Below, piece after piece: positions 42,291-50,580 of a stretch of DNA of 64,000 nucleotides (position 1 is the first letter of the stretch; every line of letters starts with the position of its first letter). Both the position numbers and the translations under genes were made by a program. The notes below the pieces were generated by a model that saw only the letters and a list, made by a program, of their open reading frames with translations, searched no databases and was not told the DNA's origin. Source of the DNA: Microbacterium wangchenii (GTDB lineage: Bacteria > Actinomycetota > Actinomycetes > Actinomycetales > Microbacteriaceae); NCBI RefSeq assembly GCF_004564355.1, contig NZ_CP038266.1, positions 682,001 through 746,000 on the forward strand. Reading direction: 5' to 3'.

Positions 42291-43127
42291 ATGGCCTTCG
42301 ACGACAACGACGTCACGATCGACGTCACCAGCGAGGTGCGCAACTCGGTCACCTCCACGACCACGAACACGGCGAACCTCGCCACCACCGTGAGCGGCTC
42401 CGGCAACGTGAACAGCTCCACGAACGACTCGGGCAACGACACCGCGACGGCGACCGGCTCCTTCCACTCGGACTCGTACAACACCGTCACCGACACCGAC
42501 CACTCCGACAACACCGACTCATTCAACGACGAGTTCACGTACACGGACGGGTCGGAGACGGACAACTCCGACAACTCCACCCACGACAACTCGATCAATG
42601 CGGGAGTCCGGTCCTACGACACCGGCTTCGGCAATGTGCTGGGGGCTGCCGGCGGCGGCGACATGATGATCGACAACCGGTCGACGATCCTCGACCAGTC
42701 GCTCAACATGAACGTCTCCGCCGGCAGCGGGGTCTCCCAGTGGGTGTCGACGGATGCGGTGGTCAACAGCGGTGACGGAGCGATCGTCGCCGGGTCGGAT
42801 GCGGCCGTGACGTACAACGTCGACAGCAGCACATCGCTCAGCGCCGACGGCGACATCCTGATGGACAGCACCAAGACGGTGAACTTCTCGTACAACTCGG
42901 GGAACACCTCGACCGTGGACACGACGGTGAACGACAGCTCGCAGGATTGGGACCTCGACAACAGCGGCAACACCTACTCGGCGACGCTGGATGTGGAGAA
43001 CTCCTTCCACGACGACCTCACGGTGCAGACCACGAGCGCCTGGGACATCGACGCGAACGTGATCTGGGACAGCGGCATGTCGGGGATCGCGGACGACACC
43101 GACCCCGATGTCGACGTGGATCTATGA
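42291..43127 (+). CDS. Acidic Ser/Thr/Asn/Asp-rich protein with IniB-like internal module (paralogue B)
   Basis: 278 residues, exactly the length of paralogue A, and starting with the same MAFDDN. The two align throughout: GNDTATATGSFHSDSYN, NAGVRSYDTGFG, the hinge, then GGGDMMIDNRSTILDQS at 123-139, AVVNSGDGAIVAGSDA and GDILMDSTKTVN. It ends in an Asp-rich tail. It also lacks cysteine, a signal peptide and membrane helices. Tandem duplication followed by divergence is clear. Its location directly before two dynamin-like GTPase genes suggests that the four proteins work together at or near the membrane. Confidence 0.85.
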   Translation: MAFDDNDVTIDVTSEVRNSVTSTTTNTANLATTVSGSGNVNSSTNDSGNDTATATGSFHSDSYNTVTDTDHSDNTDSFNDEFTYTDGSETDNSDNSTHDNSINAGVRSYDTGFGNVLGAAGGGDMMIDNRSTILDQSLNMNVSAGSGVSQWVSTDAVVNSGDGAIVAGSDAAVTYNVDSSTSLSADGDILMDSTKTVNFSYNSGNTSTVDTTVNDSSQDWDLDNSGNTYSATLDVENSFHDDLTVQTTSAWDIDANVIWDSGMSGIADDTDPDVDVDL

Positions 43128-43140
43128 CTCCGACGTGACC

Positions 43141-43179
43141 GCGATGGCCCCGGGTCAGCACCCGACCCGGGGCCATCGC
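43141..43179 (+). terminator. Perfect 16-bp hairpin before the dynamin-like genes
   Basis: GCGATGGCCCCGGGTC (43141-43156) pairs exactly with 43164-43179 around a 7-nt loop. It lies in the 87-bp gap after paralogue B. It probably terminates or attenuates transcription, so the GTPase genes would be made at a lower level or from their own promoter. Confidence 0.6.
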
Positions 43180-43214
43180 TTCGTGCGACGGGTCGCGACG
43201 AGAAGGAGGCAACG

Positions 43215-45098
43215 GTGACTGCAACCGATCCGGCAGGGGGGATCGCCGTCGGGGCGCCCGTGAACGACCACGTGGCCGCATCCGCCCCACCCGGCGAGCT
43301 CGTCCGGCTGGTGGAGCAGGCCCGCTCCTTCTCCGGCGCGGTGGGGCGCACCGACCTCGCCAAGCGGCTCGACGACACCCGTGCCCGGCTGCTGGATCCG
43401 CACGTGCGGGTCATCGTGGTGGGACAGTTCAAACAGGGCAAGAGCAAACTCGTCAACGCCCTCATCAACGCGCCGGCGTGCGCGGTAGACGACGATGTCG
43501 CCACCGCCGTGCCGACCTCCGTCGGGTACGCGGAGGAGCCCTCCGCTGCCGTGTTCATGCGGCCGGAGGGTGGCGGCGACGACACCGTGCAGCGCGTTCC
43601 CATCTCCTTCGACGATCTGGCCTCCTACGTGTCCGATCGCGCGGAGGTGCCCCCGGGGCGCTCGGTCGTGGGGGCCGAGGTCCTGCTGCCCCGGGAGATC
43701 CTCAAGGGCGGCCTGCGCCTCGTGGACTCCCCGGGCGTGGGGGGTCTGGAATCCACGCGGGCACTGGCCACCCTTGCGGCCCTGTCCACGGCGCACGCCG
43801 TGATCCTGGTCTCGGATGCGTCGCAGGAGTACACCGAGCCGGAGCTGACGTTCCTGCAGCACGCGATGCGCATCTCGCCGAACGTCGCCGCGGTGCTCAG
43901 CAAGACCGACATCTATCCGCAGTGGCGCGACATCCACTCCATCGACCGGTCGCGCCTGGACGGGCTCGGCGACGTGCCGATCTTCGCCGTCTCCAGCGAC
44001 CTGCGCCTGCTGGCCGCCGAGCACCAGGACCGTGAGCTCAACGACGAGTCCGGCTTCCCCGCGCTCGTGGCGCACCTGCGCCGGAACGTGCTCGGGCATG
44101 CCGAGCTGCTGCACCGCCGCGGGGCCGTGCACGATCTCACCACGGTCGTCGATCAGCTCTCGCTCTCGCTGCGCACGGAGCTGAACGCACTGCTGCACCC
44201 CGAGGACACCCCGCGCATGCTCGCCGAGCTCGAGGACGCCAAGTCCCGCGCCGACGAGTTCCGCGGCCGCTCCGCCCGATGGCAGGTGACCCTCAGCGAC
44301 GGCATCGCCGACCTCATCGCCGACACCGAGCACGATCTGCGCGATCGCCTCCGCAAGGTGCAGCGCGACGGGGAGGCGGCCATCGACGAGGGCGACCCCG
44401 GGCCCATCTGGGATCAGATCGCGCAGTGGCTGGATGAGCGCGTGTCGGCGGCGGTGTCGGAGACCTTCGTGTGGACCAACGAGCGTTCGCAGTGGCTGTC
44501 CGAGCGGGTCGCGGAGGAGTTCATCGCCGGGGAGTCGGGGATCCCCCTCATCGACGTGGGCGATGTCACCGGAGTGCTCGATCCCGTGGAGAACCTGCAG
44601 GTGCTGGATGAGGGCCGCATGAGCGCCGCCGAGAAGATCTACATCGGGGTGCGCGGCTCCTACGGCGGTGTTCTGATGGTGGGGCTCGCGACGAGCCTGG
44701 TGGGCCTGACGCTCATCAACCCGCTGTCGCTGCTGGCCGGCGTGCTGGTTGGACGCCGCGCCTACCGCGAAGACATGACCGGGCGCCTCACGCGCCGCCA
44801 GATGGAGGCGAAGAACCTCCTGCGCCGCCACATCGAAGACGTCGTCTTCCAGGTCGGCAAGCAGCTGAAGGACCGGCTCCGGCTCGTGCAGCGTGCCTCA
44901 CGCGACCATTTCGGCACGATCGCCGACGAGCTGCACCGCTCCCTGTCCGAATCGGTCCTCGCCGCCAAGCAGGCCGCGGCCACCTACACCGCCGACCGCG
45001 ACGGCCGCGTCACGCAGCTGCAGACGCGACTGCGCCAGCTCGACGCGCTGCGGACGCAGATCCCCGCGCTCCAGGCGGTCTCGGAGCGGGCCCGCTGA
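43215..45098 (+). CDS. Dynamin-like GTPase 1 (IniA/IniC-like)
   Basis: 627 residues. The G domain has the P-loop VVGQFKQGKSKLVNAL (Lys76), a conserved switch-I threonine region (ATAVPTSVGY), DxxG as D171-SPG174 and an NKxD equivalent SKTD. A helical bundle follows, then two hydrophobic helices near residues 475-510 (GGVLMVGLATSLVGLTLI, LSLLAGVLV) like the membrane paddle of bacterial dynamins and IniA, and a C-terminal coiled-coil region. Such proteins bind and remodel membranes during envelope stress. The start is GTG after AAGGAGG. The stop overlaps the next ATG by one base (TGATG). Confidence 0.9.
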   Translation: MTATDPAGGIAVGAPVNDHVAASAPPGELVRLVEQARSFSGAVGRTDLAKRLDDTRARLLDPHVRVIVVGQFKQGKSKLVNALINAPACAVDDDVATAVPTSVGYAEEPSAAVFMRPEGGGDDTVQRVPISFDDLASYVSDRAEVPPGRSVVGAEVLLPREILKGGLRLVDSPGVGGLESTRALATLAALSTAHAVILVSDASQEYTEPELTFLQHAMRISPNVAAVLSKTDIYPQWRDIHSIDRSRLDGLGDVPIFAVSSDLRLLAAEHQDRELNDESGFPALVAHLRRNVLGHAELLHRRGAVHDLTTVVDQLSLSLRTELNALLHPEDTPRMLAELEDAKSRADEFRGRSARWQVTLSDGIADLIADTEHDLRDRLRKVQRDGEAAIDEGDPGPIWDQIAQWLDERVSAAVSETFVWTNERSQWLSERVAEEFIAGESGIPLIDVGDVTGVLDPVENLQVLDEGRMSAAEKIYIGVRGSYGGVLMVGLATSLVGLTLINPLSLLAGVLVGRRAYREDMTGRLTRRQMEAKNLLRRHIEDVVFQVGKQLKDRLRLVQRASRDHFGTIADELHRSLSESVLAAKQAAATYTADRDGRVTQLQTRLRQLDALRTQIPALQAVSERAR

Positions 45099-46621
45099 TG
45101 CGCACGTCGCTCGGCGACGTGGCCGACGTTCTCGACGCCACGCGCATCCTCTACGCCGACGAGCCCGGCACGGTGGAGCTGCTGGACGCTTACGCGCGGC
45201 GTCTGCGCGAGCCGCTGCGCCTCGCGGTGGCCGGCATCGTCAAGGCCGGCAAGTCGACGCTGCTGAACGCCATCATCGGCGAACGGATCGCACCGACGGA
45301 TGCGGGGGAGTGCACGCGGGCGATCACGTGGTACCGCTACGCGCCCACCGCCCGCATCACGATGAACCTCGTCGACGGCTCGGCGGTGCGCCTGCCCGTC
45401 CGCCGCACCGACGGGCGGCTCGACCTCGAGCTGGGCGGCCACCGCGCGGAGGACGTCGCCTGGATCGACGTGGGATGGCCCTCCGAGGCGCTGCGCTCCA
45501 CGATCCTCATCGACACGCCCGGCATCGCGTCGGTCACCCGCGAGAACTCGGCGCGCTCGATGGAGTTCCTCCTGCCGGAGAACTCCCCCGCCGCCGCCGA
45601 CGCCATCGTGTACCTGCTGCGGCACGTGCACTCCTCGGACGTGTCGTTCCTGCGGGCGTTCCGCGACACCGCGGCCGGAGCATCCTCGACCGTCAACGCC
45701 GTCGCCGTGCTCTCCCGAGCCGACGAGATCGGCTCGGGGCGCATCGACTCCCTGCTGTCGGCGGCCGCGATCGCCGACCGGTACCGACGAGACGGCGAGC
45801 TGCGCGCCCTGGCGCTGGGGGTCGTGCCGATCGCAGGCCTCCTGGCCGAAGGCGCCCGGACGCTCCGGGAGAGCGAATTCATCGCGCTGCGCGAATTGGC
45901 ACGGCTGGACCGCGACGTGCGCGAGCGCCTCCTGCTGTCGGCCGACCGCTTCGTCCGCCCCACGACGGCGACGTCGCTGAGCATCCCCGTCCGCGAGAAC
46001 CTCCTGCAGCGCTTCGGCCTGTTCGGCGTGCGCCTGGCCGCCGCGCTCGTGCGCGGCGGGGCCACCACCTCTTCCGCGCTCGCGGAGCGGCTCGTGCAGC
46101 AGAGCGGGATGGTGGGGCTGCAGCAGTTTCTCGTCGACCACTTCCGCGCGCGCGCCGTCGCGCTCAAGGCACGCGGGGTCCTGCAGGGGGTGGAGCAGCT
46201 CGTCCGTGAGCGGCCGCGCCCCGGCGCCGACGCCGTGCTCGGGGGCATCGAGCGCATTCTGGTGCGCAGCCACGAACTGCGTGAGCTGGCGCTCCTGGCC
46301 GATGTGCGCACCGCCCCCGTCGCGCTGTCGCCGCATGACATCGCCGAGGCCGAGCGCGTGCTCGGGGGCCTCGGCACCTCCGCTCCGGCACGGCTGGGAC
46401 TGCCCGAGACGGCGACCAAGGCGGAGCGCGACGAACGGACCCTGGCGCTCCTCGGGCATTGGCGGTCGCTGGGCGAGTCGCCCCTGAGCGACCGCTACAC
46501 CGCGTACCTGTGCCGCATGGTCGTGCGCAGCATCGAGGGGATCGCGTCAGAGGCCGCTGCCCGCGCCGAGGCTGCGGGCGACGTCGTGCTGGCGAGCGGT
46601 CCAGCGCAGGGCGGCCGGTAG
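45098..46621 (+). CDS. Dynamin-like GTPase 2 (IniA/IniC-like)
   Basis: 507 residues. P-loop GIVKAGKSTLLNAI with Lys52, switch-I region CTRAITWYRY, DTPG at 139-142, but the guanine-specificity motif is SRADE, with Arg replacing the Lys of NKxD. No strong membrane helix is seen; an amphipathic segment lies around 300-330. As with IniA and IniC in mycobacteria, the two unequal GTPases probably form a heteromeric assembly, here with the membrane paddle in the first. Its last 75 bp overlap, in antisense, the end of the convergent membrane-protein gene. Confidence 0.88.
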   Translation: MRTSLGDVADVLDATRILYADEPGTVELLDAYARRLREPLRLAVAGIVKAGKSTLLNAIIGERIAPTDAGECTRAITWYRYAPTARITMNLVDGSAVRLPVRRTDGRLDLELGGHRAEDVAWIDVGWPSEALRSTILIDTPGIASVTRENSARSMEFLLPENSPAAADAIVYLLRHVHSSDVSFLRAFRDTAAGASSTVNAVAVLSRADEIGSGRIDSLLSAAAIADRYRRDGELRALALGVVPIAGLLAEGARTLRESEFIALRELARLDRDVRERLLLSADRFVRPTTATSLSIPVRENLLQRFGLFGVRLAAALVRGGATTSSALAERLVQQSGMVGLQQFLVDHFRARAVALKARGVLQGVEQLVRERPRPGADAVLGGIERILVRSHELRELALLADVRTAPVALSPHDIAEAERVLGGLGTSAPARLGLPETATKAERDERTLALLGHWRSLGESPLSDRYTAYLCRMVVRSIEGIASEAAARAEAAGDVVLASGPAQGGR

Positions 46622-47194
46622 CGTCGAGAAGAGCAGCCCGACGACGGCCAGCCCGAGGGCCAGCAGCAGTACGCGCGTCAGGGGGATGCCGCGGTCGCCG
46701 AGCGCGACCAGCTCCCGGCACGCGAGGAACACCGCCCCCTGGAACAGCGCGGTCCCCAGGAGCCACCACCGCATGTTCGGCCGGCGGTTGGAGAAGGACA
46801 CCAGGAGCGTCACCTGGACCAGCCACAGCGCGACGAGGGCGCCGAACACCGACCAGTAGACGATGTCGGCGGCGGTGTCGTACGTGGCATCCGCTCGCTC
46901 CGCGTCGACGGCCTCGATGACGCCGATGATCTCGGGGAGCTGCTGCTCGCGGATGATGAAGAGGTAGACCACCGCGACGGCGCTCACCGCGAGCGAGAGC
47001 ACCCACGCGAGCTGGCTGAGACGCACCGACGCCGGCGCCGGCAACTTCACCAGCACCGGCGCCGCCTCCTTGTTCCCCAGCGACGGACGCGCGGGTGCTT
47101 CGCGGGCCTCGCCGGCCGAGGAGGTCGCGCGGGCGCCCCGCGCCCCGGCGCCGTTGTCGGGGTCGGGGCGTCGCGCGAGATCAGAAGTTGTCAT
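46547..47194 (-). CDS. Four-helix membrane protein of the ini-like cluster
   Basis: 215 residues. A disordered basic N-terminus of about 55 residues precedes four transmembrane helices (about 60-80, 108-130, 137-158, 170-193); SFSNRRPNMRWWLLG marks the loop between helices 2 and 3. No family is recognised. Its start lies 14 bp inside the end of the IniB-like gene, so it is cotranslated from the same mRNA. It could be the membrane partner of the dynamin-like proteins. The 3' end overlaps the second GTPase gene on the other strand. Confidence 0.75.
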   Translation of the reverse strand: MTTSDLARRPDPDNGAGARGARATSSAGEAREAPARPSLGNKEAAPVLVKLPAPASVRLSQLAWVLSLAVSAVAVVYLFIIREQQLPEIIGVIEAVDAERADATYDTAADIVYWSVFGALVALWLVQVTLLVSFSNRRPNMRWWLLGTALFQGAVFLACRELVALGDRGIPLTRVLLLALGLAVVGLLFSTLPAALRWTARQHDVARSLGAGSGL

Positions 47195-47918
47195 CCGCGG
47201 GGGCTTCTTCCATCACGACGGTGTCGGAGGACTCGAACACGCCCGTGGTGTCACTGTCGACGGTCGTCTCGGCGTAGGCCACGGTGGAGTCGTTGAACGA
47301 TTCGTCGGCGGTGGTCGTGCCGGTGGTGCTGTTCATCGAGTCGGTGACCGTGGTCGTGGTCGATGCATCCGTGGTGGTCGTCGTGTCGGTCGAGGTGTTG
47401 CCGGAGTCCGTCGTGGTGGTCTCGGTGACGTCGCTGCCGCCGATCGCGACGTCGTCGCCGGCGTCGATGTCGGTGGACTGGTCGAGGTTGTTCTCCTGCG
47501 TCGCATCGTTGCCCGCCGCGATGGCGCCGTCGCCGGAGGCGACCACGGCGTCCTGATCGAACACCTGCGTGACGTCGCCGTCGGCCCAGATGTTCTGGTT
47601 CACCGACTGGTCCAGGAGCGTGTCGCGGTCGTCGATGTAGGAGAAGCTGTTGGTGATGGAGTTGATCTCCCGCACGGTCGGGTTCGGCTCCGGCGCGGCC
47701 GGCGCCGGCTTGGGCGCGGGGACGGGAACCACCTGCGCCCGTTCGGCGATGACGGGTGCGACCGCGCACACGTCCGCGGCCGTCGCGTTGCCGAGGCCGC
47801 GAGCGGTGAGGGCGGCCTCGGGGTCCTTCGCGAACTCCTCGGCGGCATCGGGATCGCGCAGCAGGCTCAGGATGAACTCGATCAGGGCATCGGCGATCGT
47901 CGCCAGCGTCATGCTCAT
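47181..47918 (-). CDS. IniB N-terminal-domain protein with acidic Thr-rich tail
   Basis: 245 residues. Residues 1-60 (ATIADALIEFILSLLRDPDA then FAKDPEAALTARGLG) match the IniB N-terminal domain of mycobacterial iniBAC. A Pro/Ala linker leads to a module (96-160) with DDRDTLLDQSVNQNI, AVVASGDGAIAAGNDA and DAGDDVAIGG, shared with the two acidic paralogues. The C-terminal 85 residues are Thr/Ser/Asp-rich repeats. The start ATG 47918 overlaps the stop of the 46-residue ORF and has GAGGAG upstream. Unlike mycobacterial IniB it is acidic rather than glycine-rich. Confidence 0.85.
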   Translation of the reverse strand: MSMTLATIADALIEFILSLLRDPDAAEEFAKDPEAALTARGLGNATAADVCAVAPVIAERAQVVPVPAPKPAPAAPEPNPTVREINSITNSFSYIDDRDTLLDQSVNQNIWADGDVTQVFDQDAVVASGDGAIAAGNDATQENNLDQSTDIDAGDDVAIGGSDVTETTTTDSGNTSTDTTTTTDASTTTTVTDSMNSTTGTTTADESFNDSTVAYAETTVDSDTTGVFESSDTVVMEEAPADDNF

Positions 47919-48055
47919 TTCTGCTCCTCACATCGGGACGTTCCGAACGTATTGCGTCGCCGCGCGCTGCGCGTCGGGGGCTGTCCCCCCGTCGTGGGGG
48001 TGCCACTAGGGGGTCGCGCGGGGGGAGCACCGTGGCCGGTCGCGTGTTCGCTCAT
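47915..48055 (-). CDS. Small coupled ORF (46 residues) between regulator and IniB-like gene
   Basis: Encodes MSEHATGHGAPPARPPSG and continues to a basic end (SARRRNTFGTSRCEEQK). Its ATG overlaps the LuxR-type gene's stop (ATGA) and its stop overlaps the ATG of the IniB-like gene (ATGA), so it is translationally coupled on both sides. No domain is recognised. It may be a real small protein or a translated leader that sets IniB expression. The sequence also contains G- and C-runs with symmetrical elements. Confidence 0.55.
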   Translation of the reverse strand: MSEHATGHGAPPARPPSGTPTTGGQPPTRSARRRNTFGTSRCEEQK

Positions 48056-50568
48056 GCGAACTCCACCTCCCGCGGGGAGGGCACATCGTCGGAGGGTGCA
48101 TCCTCCAGAACCATCCGCAGCTTGCCGATGAGGTCGGAACGCGTCGTCGCCCCCAGGCGCCGGCGGATGCGCGCGATGTGATGCTCTGCGGTGCGGGGGG
48201 AGATGAAGATGGACTCGCCGATCTCGGCGTAGGTCTTGCCCTGTACGACGAGGGCCGCCACCTCCCGCTCCCGCGCGCTCAGCAGGTCGTTGACGCGCTG
48301 GGCGGCGGCCTCGGTCGTGCGCGCGTCGTCGACGGCGGGATGCTGCAGCTCCTCCCGCGGGTGCAGCTGACGCGCGCACGCGAGCAGGCGCGCGATGACG
48401 CGACGGTCCTCCGTGCGCCCGGCGCCGTGGCCGGCCAGGCGCGCACCGTCCCATGCCAGGCCCACCGAAGCCAGCCCCAGGGCCGCCCGCTCGATCGCGT
48501 CGGCGTCGACATGACCGGTGAGCACCTCGGTCCACACCTTGCCCGCGCGGGCCATCTTGCGCGCCAGGCGCGTGTGCGGGGCTGCGGCCAGCAGCCCGCG
48601 CGCATGCGGGGCGAGGTCGTCGGGGCGGTTCTGATGAATCGCACAGTGCAGGCCCGCCCAGTGCAGATGGCTCGACCACATGGGCGGCGAGCCCATGCGC
48701 TCCACCGTGGCGTACGCCTCGTCCAGGTGCGGGCGCAGCCGCTCCAGGTCGCCCAGGCGCGCGGCACCGACGGCGAACTCGGCCAGGGGCAGCAGCGAGT
48801 ACAGGTCGAAGCGCGTGCGCAGGATGCTCTCGCGGGCGCGCCGCCACGCCGGCGCGAGCGCCGACGCGTCGGCGTACCGGCGGGTGAGGGCCATCGTGAC
48901 GGCGTCGGCGAGCACCCGCTCGCGGGCGGTGGTCACGCCGGCCGCGCTCGCCGCCTGCAGGGCCGACTCCGCCTCATGCGGACGCTCCCGCTGCACCGCG
49001 ACCCAGGCCTGCCACAGCAGCAGCCGAGGGCGCGCCCACATCCCGCCGTGGCCCGCCCGCACGGCGGTGTCCATCACGGTGTGGGCGACGCCGAGCTCGC
49101 CGAGGCTCAGGGCTGCGACGGTGGCGACCACCGCGGGGAGCTCGGGCGTCGGGGCATCGCACTGCGCGGCCGTGTACATCTCGGTGGCGCGGACGAGGTC
49201 GCTCAGGCACGTGCGCGTCTGCGTCCCCAGTGTCGCGCGCAACCCGCGGACGAGCAGCTCGTGCGACACCGCCAGCGTCGACGGCACGGCGCGTGCGGGC
49301 GGCGCCTGGCCGAGGCGGTCGAGCTCGTCCACCTCACCGGAGCCGAGGGCCGCGAGGCTCGCGTGCGCGACGAATTCGGGCGTGCCCGGGTCGGTGTGGG
49401 CGAACACCGCCGACGCCATGCGCAGGTCGCCGCGCGCAGCCCACACGGCGCCGGCGATCGCCGCCGCCTCCGGGAAGCCGGGGTGCGCCGCATCCACCGT
49501 GGCGGCGTCGATGAGAGCGCCCGCGGCGTCGATCTCCCCGGCGTTCCATGCCGCCCGCGCACGCCGCACGGCGACCGTGCGCGGGTCTGCGCCGGCGTCG
49601 GCGGCGCCGCGGAAGAGCTCGTCGGCGCGGTGCGGATGACGCGAGAGCTCGGTGTCGCCGTCCTCGAGCAGCGCCGTGGCCACGCGCGGATCGTGCATCC
49701 CGCCCATCAGCTCGCGCACGAGCGGGTCGGCCGGCGACGCCCCGGCGTCGACGTACAGCTCGGCGAGGCGGTCGACGGAGATCGTCGTCCGCACGGTGTC
49801 GCGCACGACCGGCGCCGGCTGGCCATTGCGCTGCAGCAGTCCCTTGGCGTGTCCGGCCGCGGCCCAATCGGCCCCCGGGGGCGACACCGGCGTGTGCGGC
49901 GACAGGCACAGGCTCTCCAGCGCATGCCGGAGCTCCTCGTCGAGACCGGCGATGCGATGCGCGATGAGGTCGCGCAGCTCCTCCCGCACACCCGGGTGCG
50001 CGTCATCCTCGGTGCAGTCGGCGTCGTGCACGCCGAGCGCCTCGGAGACGAGCCAGGTCAGGTGACCCGCCAGCTCGAGGACCCCGTCCACGCACCGCGG
50101 GGCGATCGCCCGCCCGTTCCGGGTGCACTCGTCGACCACGTCCGCGTGCGTGACATGCCCCAGCACGATGGCCGGATGCAGCGCGTCGGCGATCTCGCGG
50201 AGCATCGGCGGCACCGGCCACGGTCGCATCGCCAGGACGAGCGCTGCGTCCGGGTCGCCTACGCGCCGGCCGAGCGCGGCGAGGTCGTCGGGGGAGAGGA
50301 GGTGCGCGTCGTCGATGACGAGCACGTCGTTCGCCGGTACGTGCGCGAGGTCGCGGCCCGCGCTGACGGGAGTGCGGCCTTGCGTGGCGAACTCCGCGTG
50401 CAGCCGCTGCAGCAGCCGCGTCTTACCCGACCCGGCGGTGCCGACGAGGACCAGCCGCGGAGGCCGGTCGTCAGCGACGACGGCGTCGATGTGGGTGCGC
50501 GCAGGACGCGGAAGGACCATCGGGATACCACCGGCCGCATCGGCGGGCGGCGTGAGCGTGGACGCCAT
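48052..50568 (-). CDS. Large ATPase/LuxR-type transcriptional regulator (IniR-like candidate)
   Basis: 838 residues. An N-terminal P-loop ATPase (VGTAGSGKTRLLQRL, Lys49; Walker B VLVIDDAHLL) is followed by about 500 residues of helical, probably TPR-like, repeats and a C-terminal LuxR helix-turn-helix (about 760-816) with LSAREREVAALV and FISPRTAEHHIARIRRRLG. This is the LAL/MalT layout of ligand-sensing activators. Its location directly before the IniB-like gene suggests that it controls this cluster; mycobacterial iniBAC is controlled by a signal-transduction ATPase, IniR. It starts 12 bp after the Hsp70-like gene's stop. Confidence 0.88.
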   Translation of the reverse strand: MASTLTPPADAAGGIPMVLPRPARTHIDAVVADDRPPRLVLVGTAGSGKTRLLQRLHAEFATQGRTPVSAGRDLAHVPANDVLVIDDAHLLSPDDLAALGRRVGDPDAALVLAMRPWPVPPMLREIADALHPAIVLGHVTHADVVDECTRNGRAIAPRCVDGVLELAGHLTWLVSEALGVHDADCTEDDAHPGVREELRDLIAHRIAGLDEELRHALESLCLSPHTPVSPPGADWAAAGHAKGLLQRNGQPAPVVRDTVRTTISVDRLAELYVDAGASPADPLVRELMGGMHDPRVATALLEDGDTELSRHPHRADELFRGAADAGADPRTVAVRRARAAWNAGEIDAAGALIDAATVDAAHPGFPEAAAIAGAVWAARGDLRMASAVFAHTDPGTPEFVAHASLAALGSGEVDELDRLGQAPPARAVPSTLAVSHELLVRGLRATLGTQTRTCLSDLVRATEMYTAAQCDAPTPELPAVVATVAALSLGELGVAHTVMDTAVRAGHGGMWARPRLLLWQAWVAVQRERPHEAESALQAASAAGVTTARERVLADAVTMALTRRYADASALAPAWRRARESILRTRFDLYSLLPLAEFAVGAARLGDLERLRPHLDEAYATVERMGSPPMWSSHLHWAGLHCAIHQNRPDDLAPHARGLLAAAPHTRLARKMARAGKVWTEVLTGHVDADAIERAALGLASVGLAWDGARLAGHGAGRTEDRRVIARLLACARQLHPREELQHPAVDDARTTEAAAQRVNDLLSAREREVAALVVQGKTYAEIGESIFISPRTAEHHIARIRRRLGATTRSDLIGKLRMVLEDAPSDDVPSPREVEFA

Positions 50569-50580
50569 GTCGGGCCCGCG

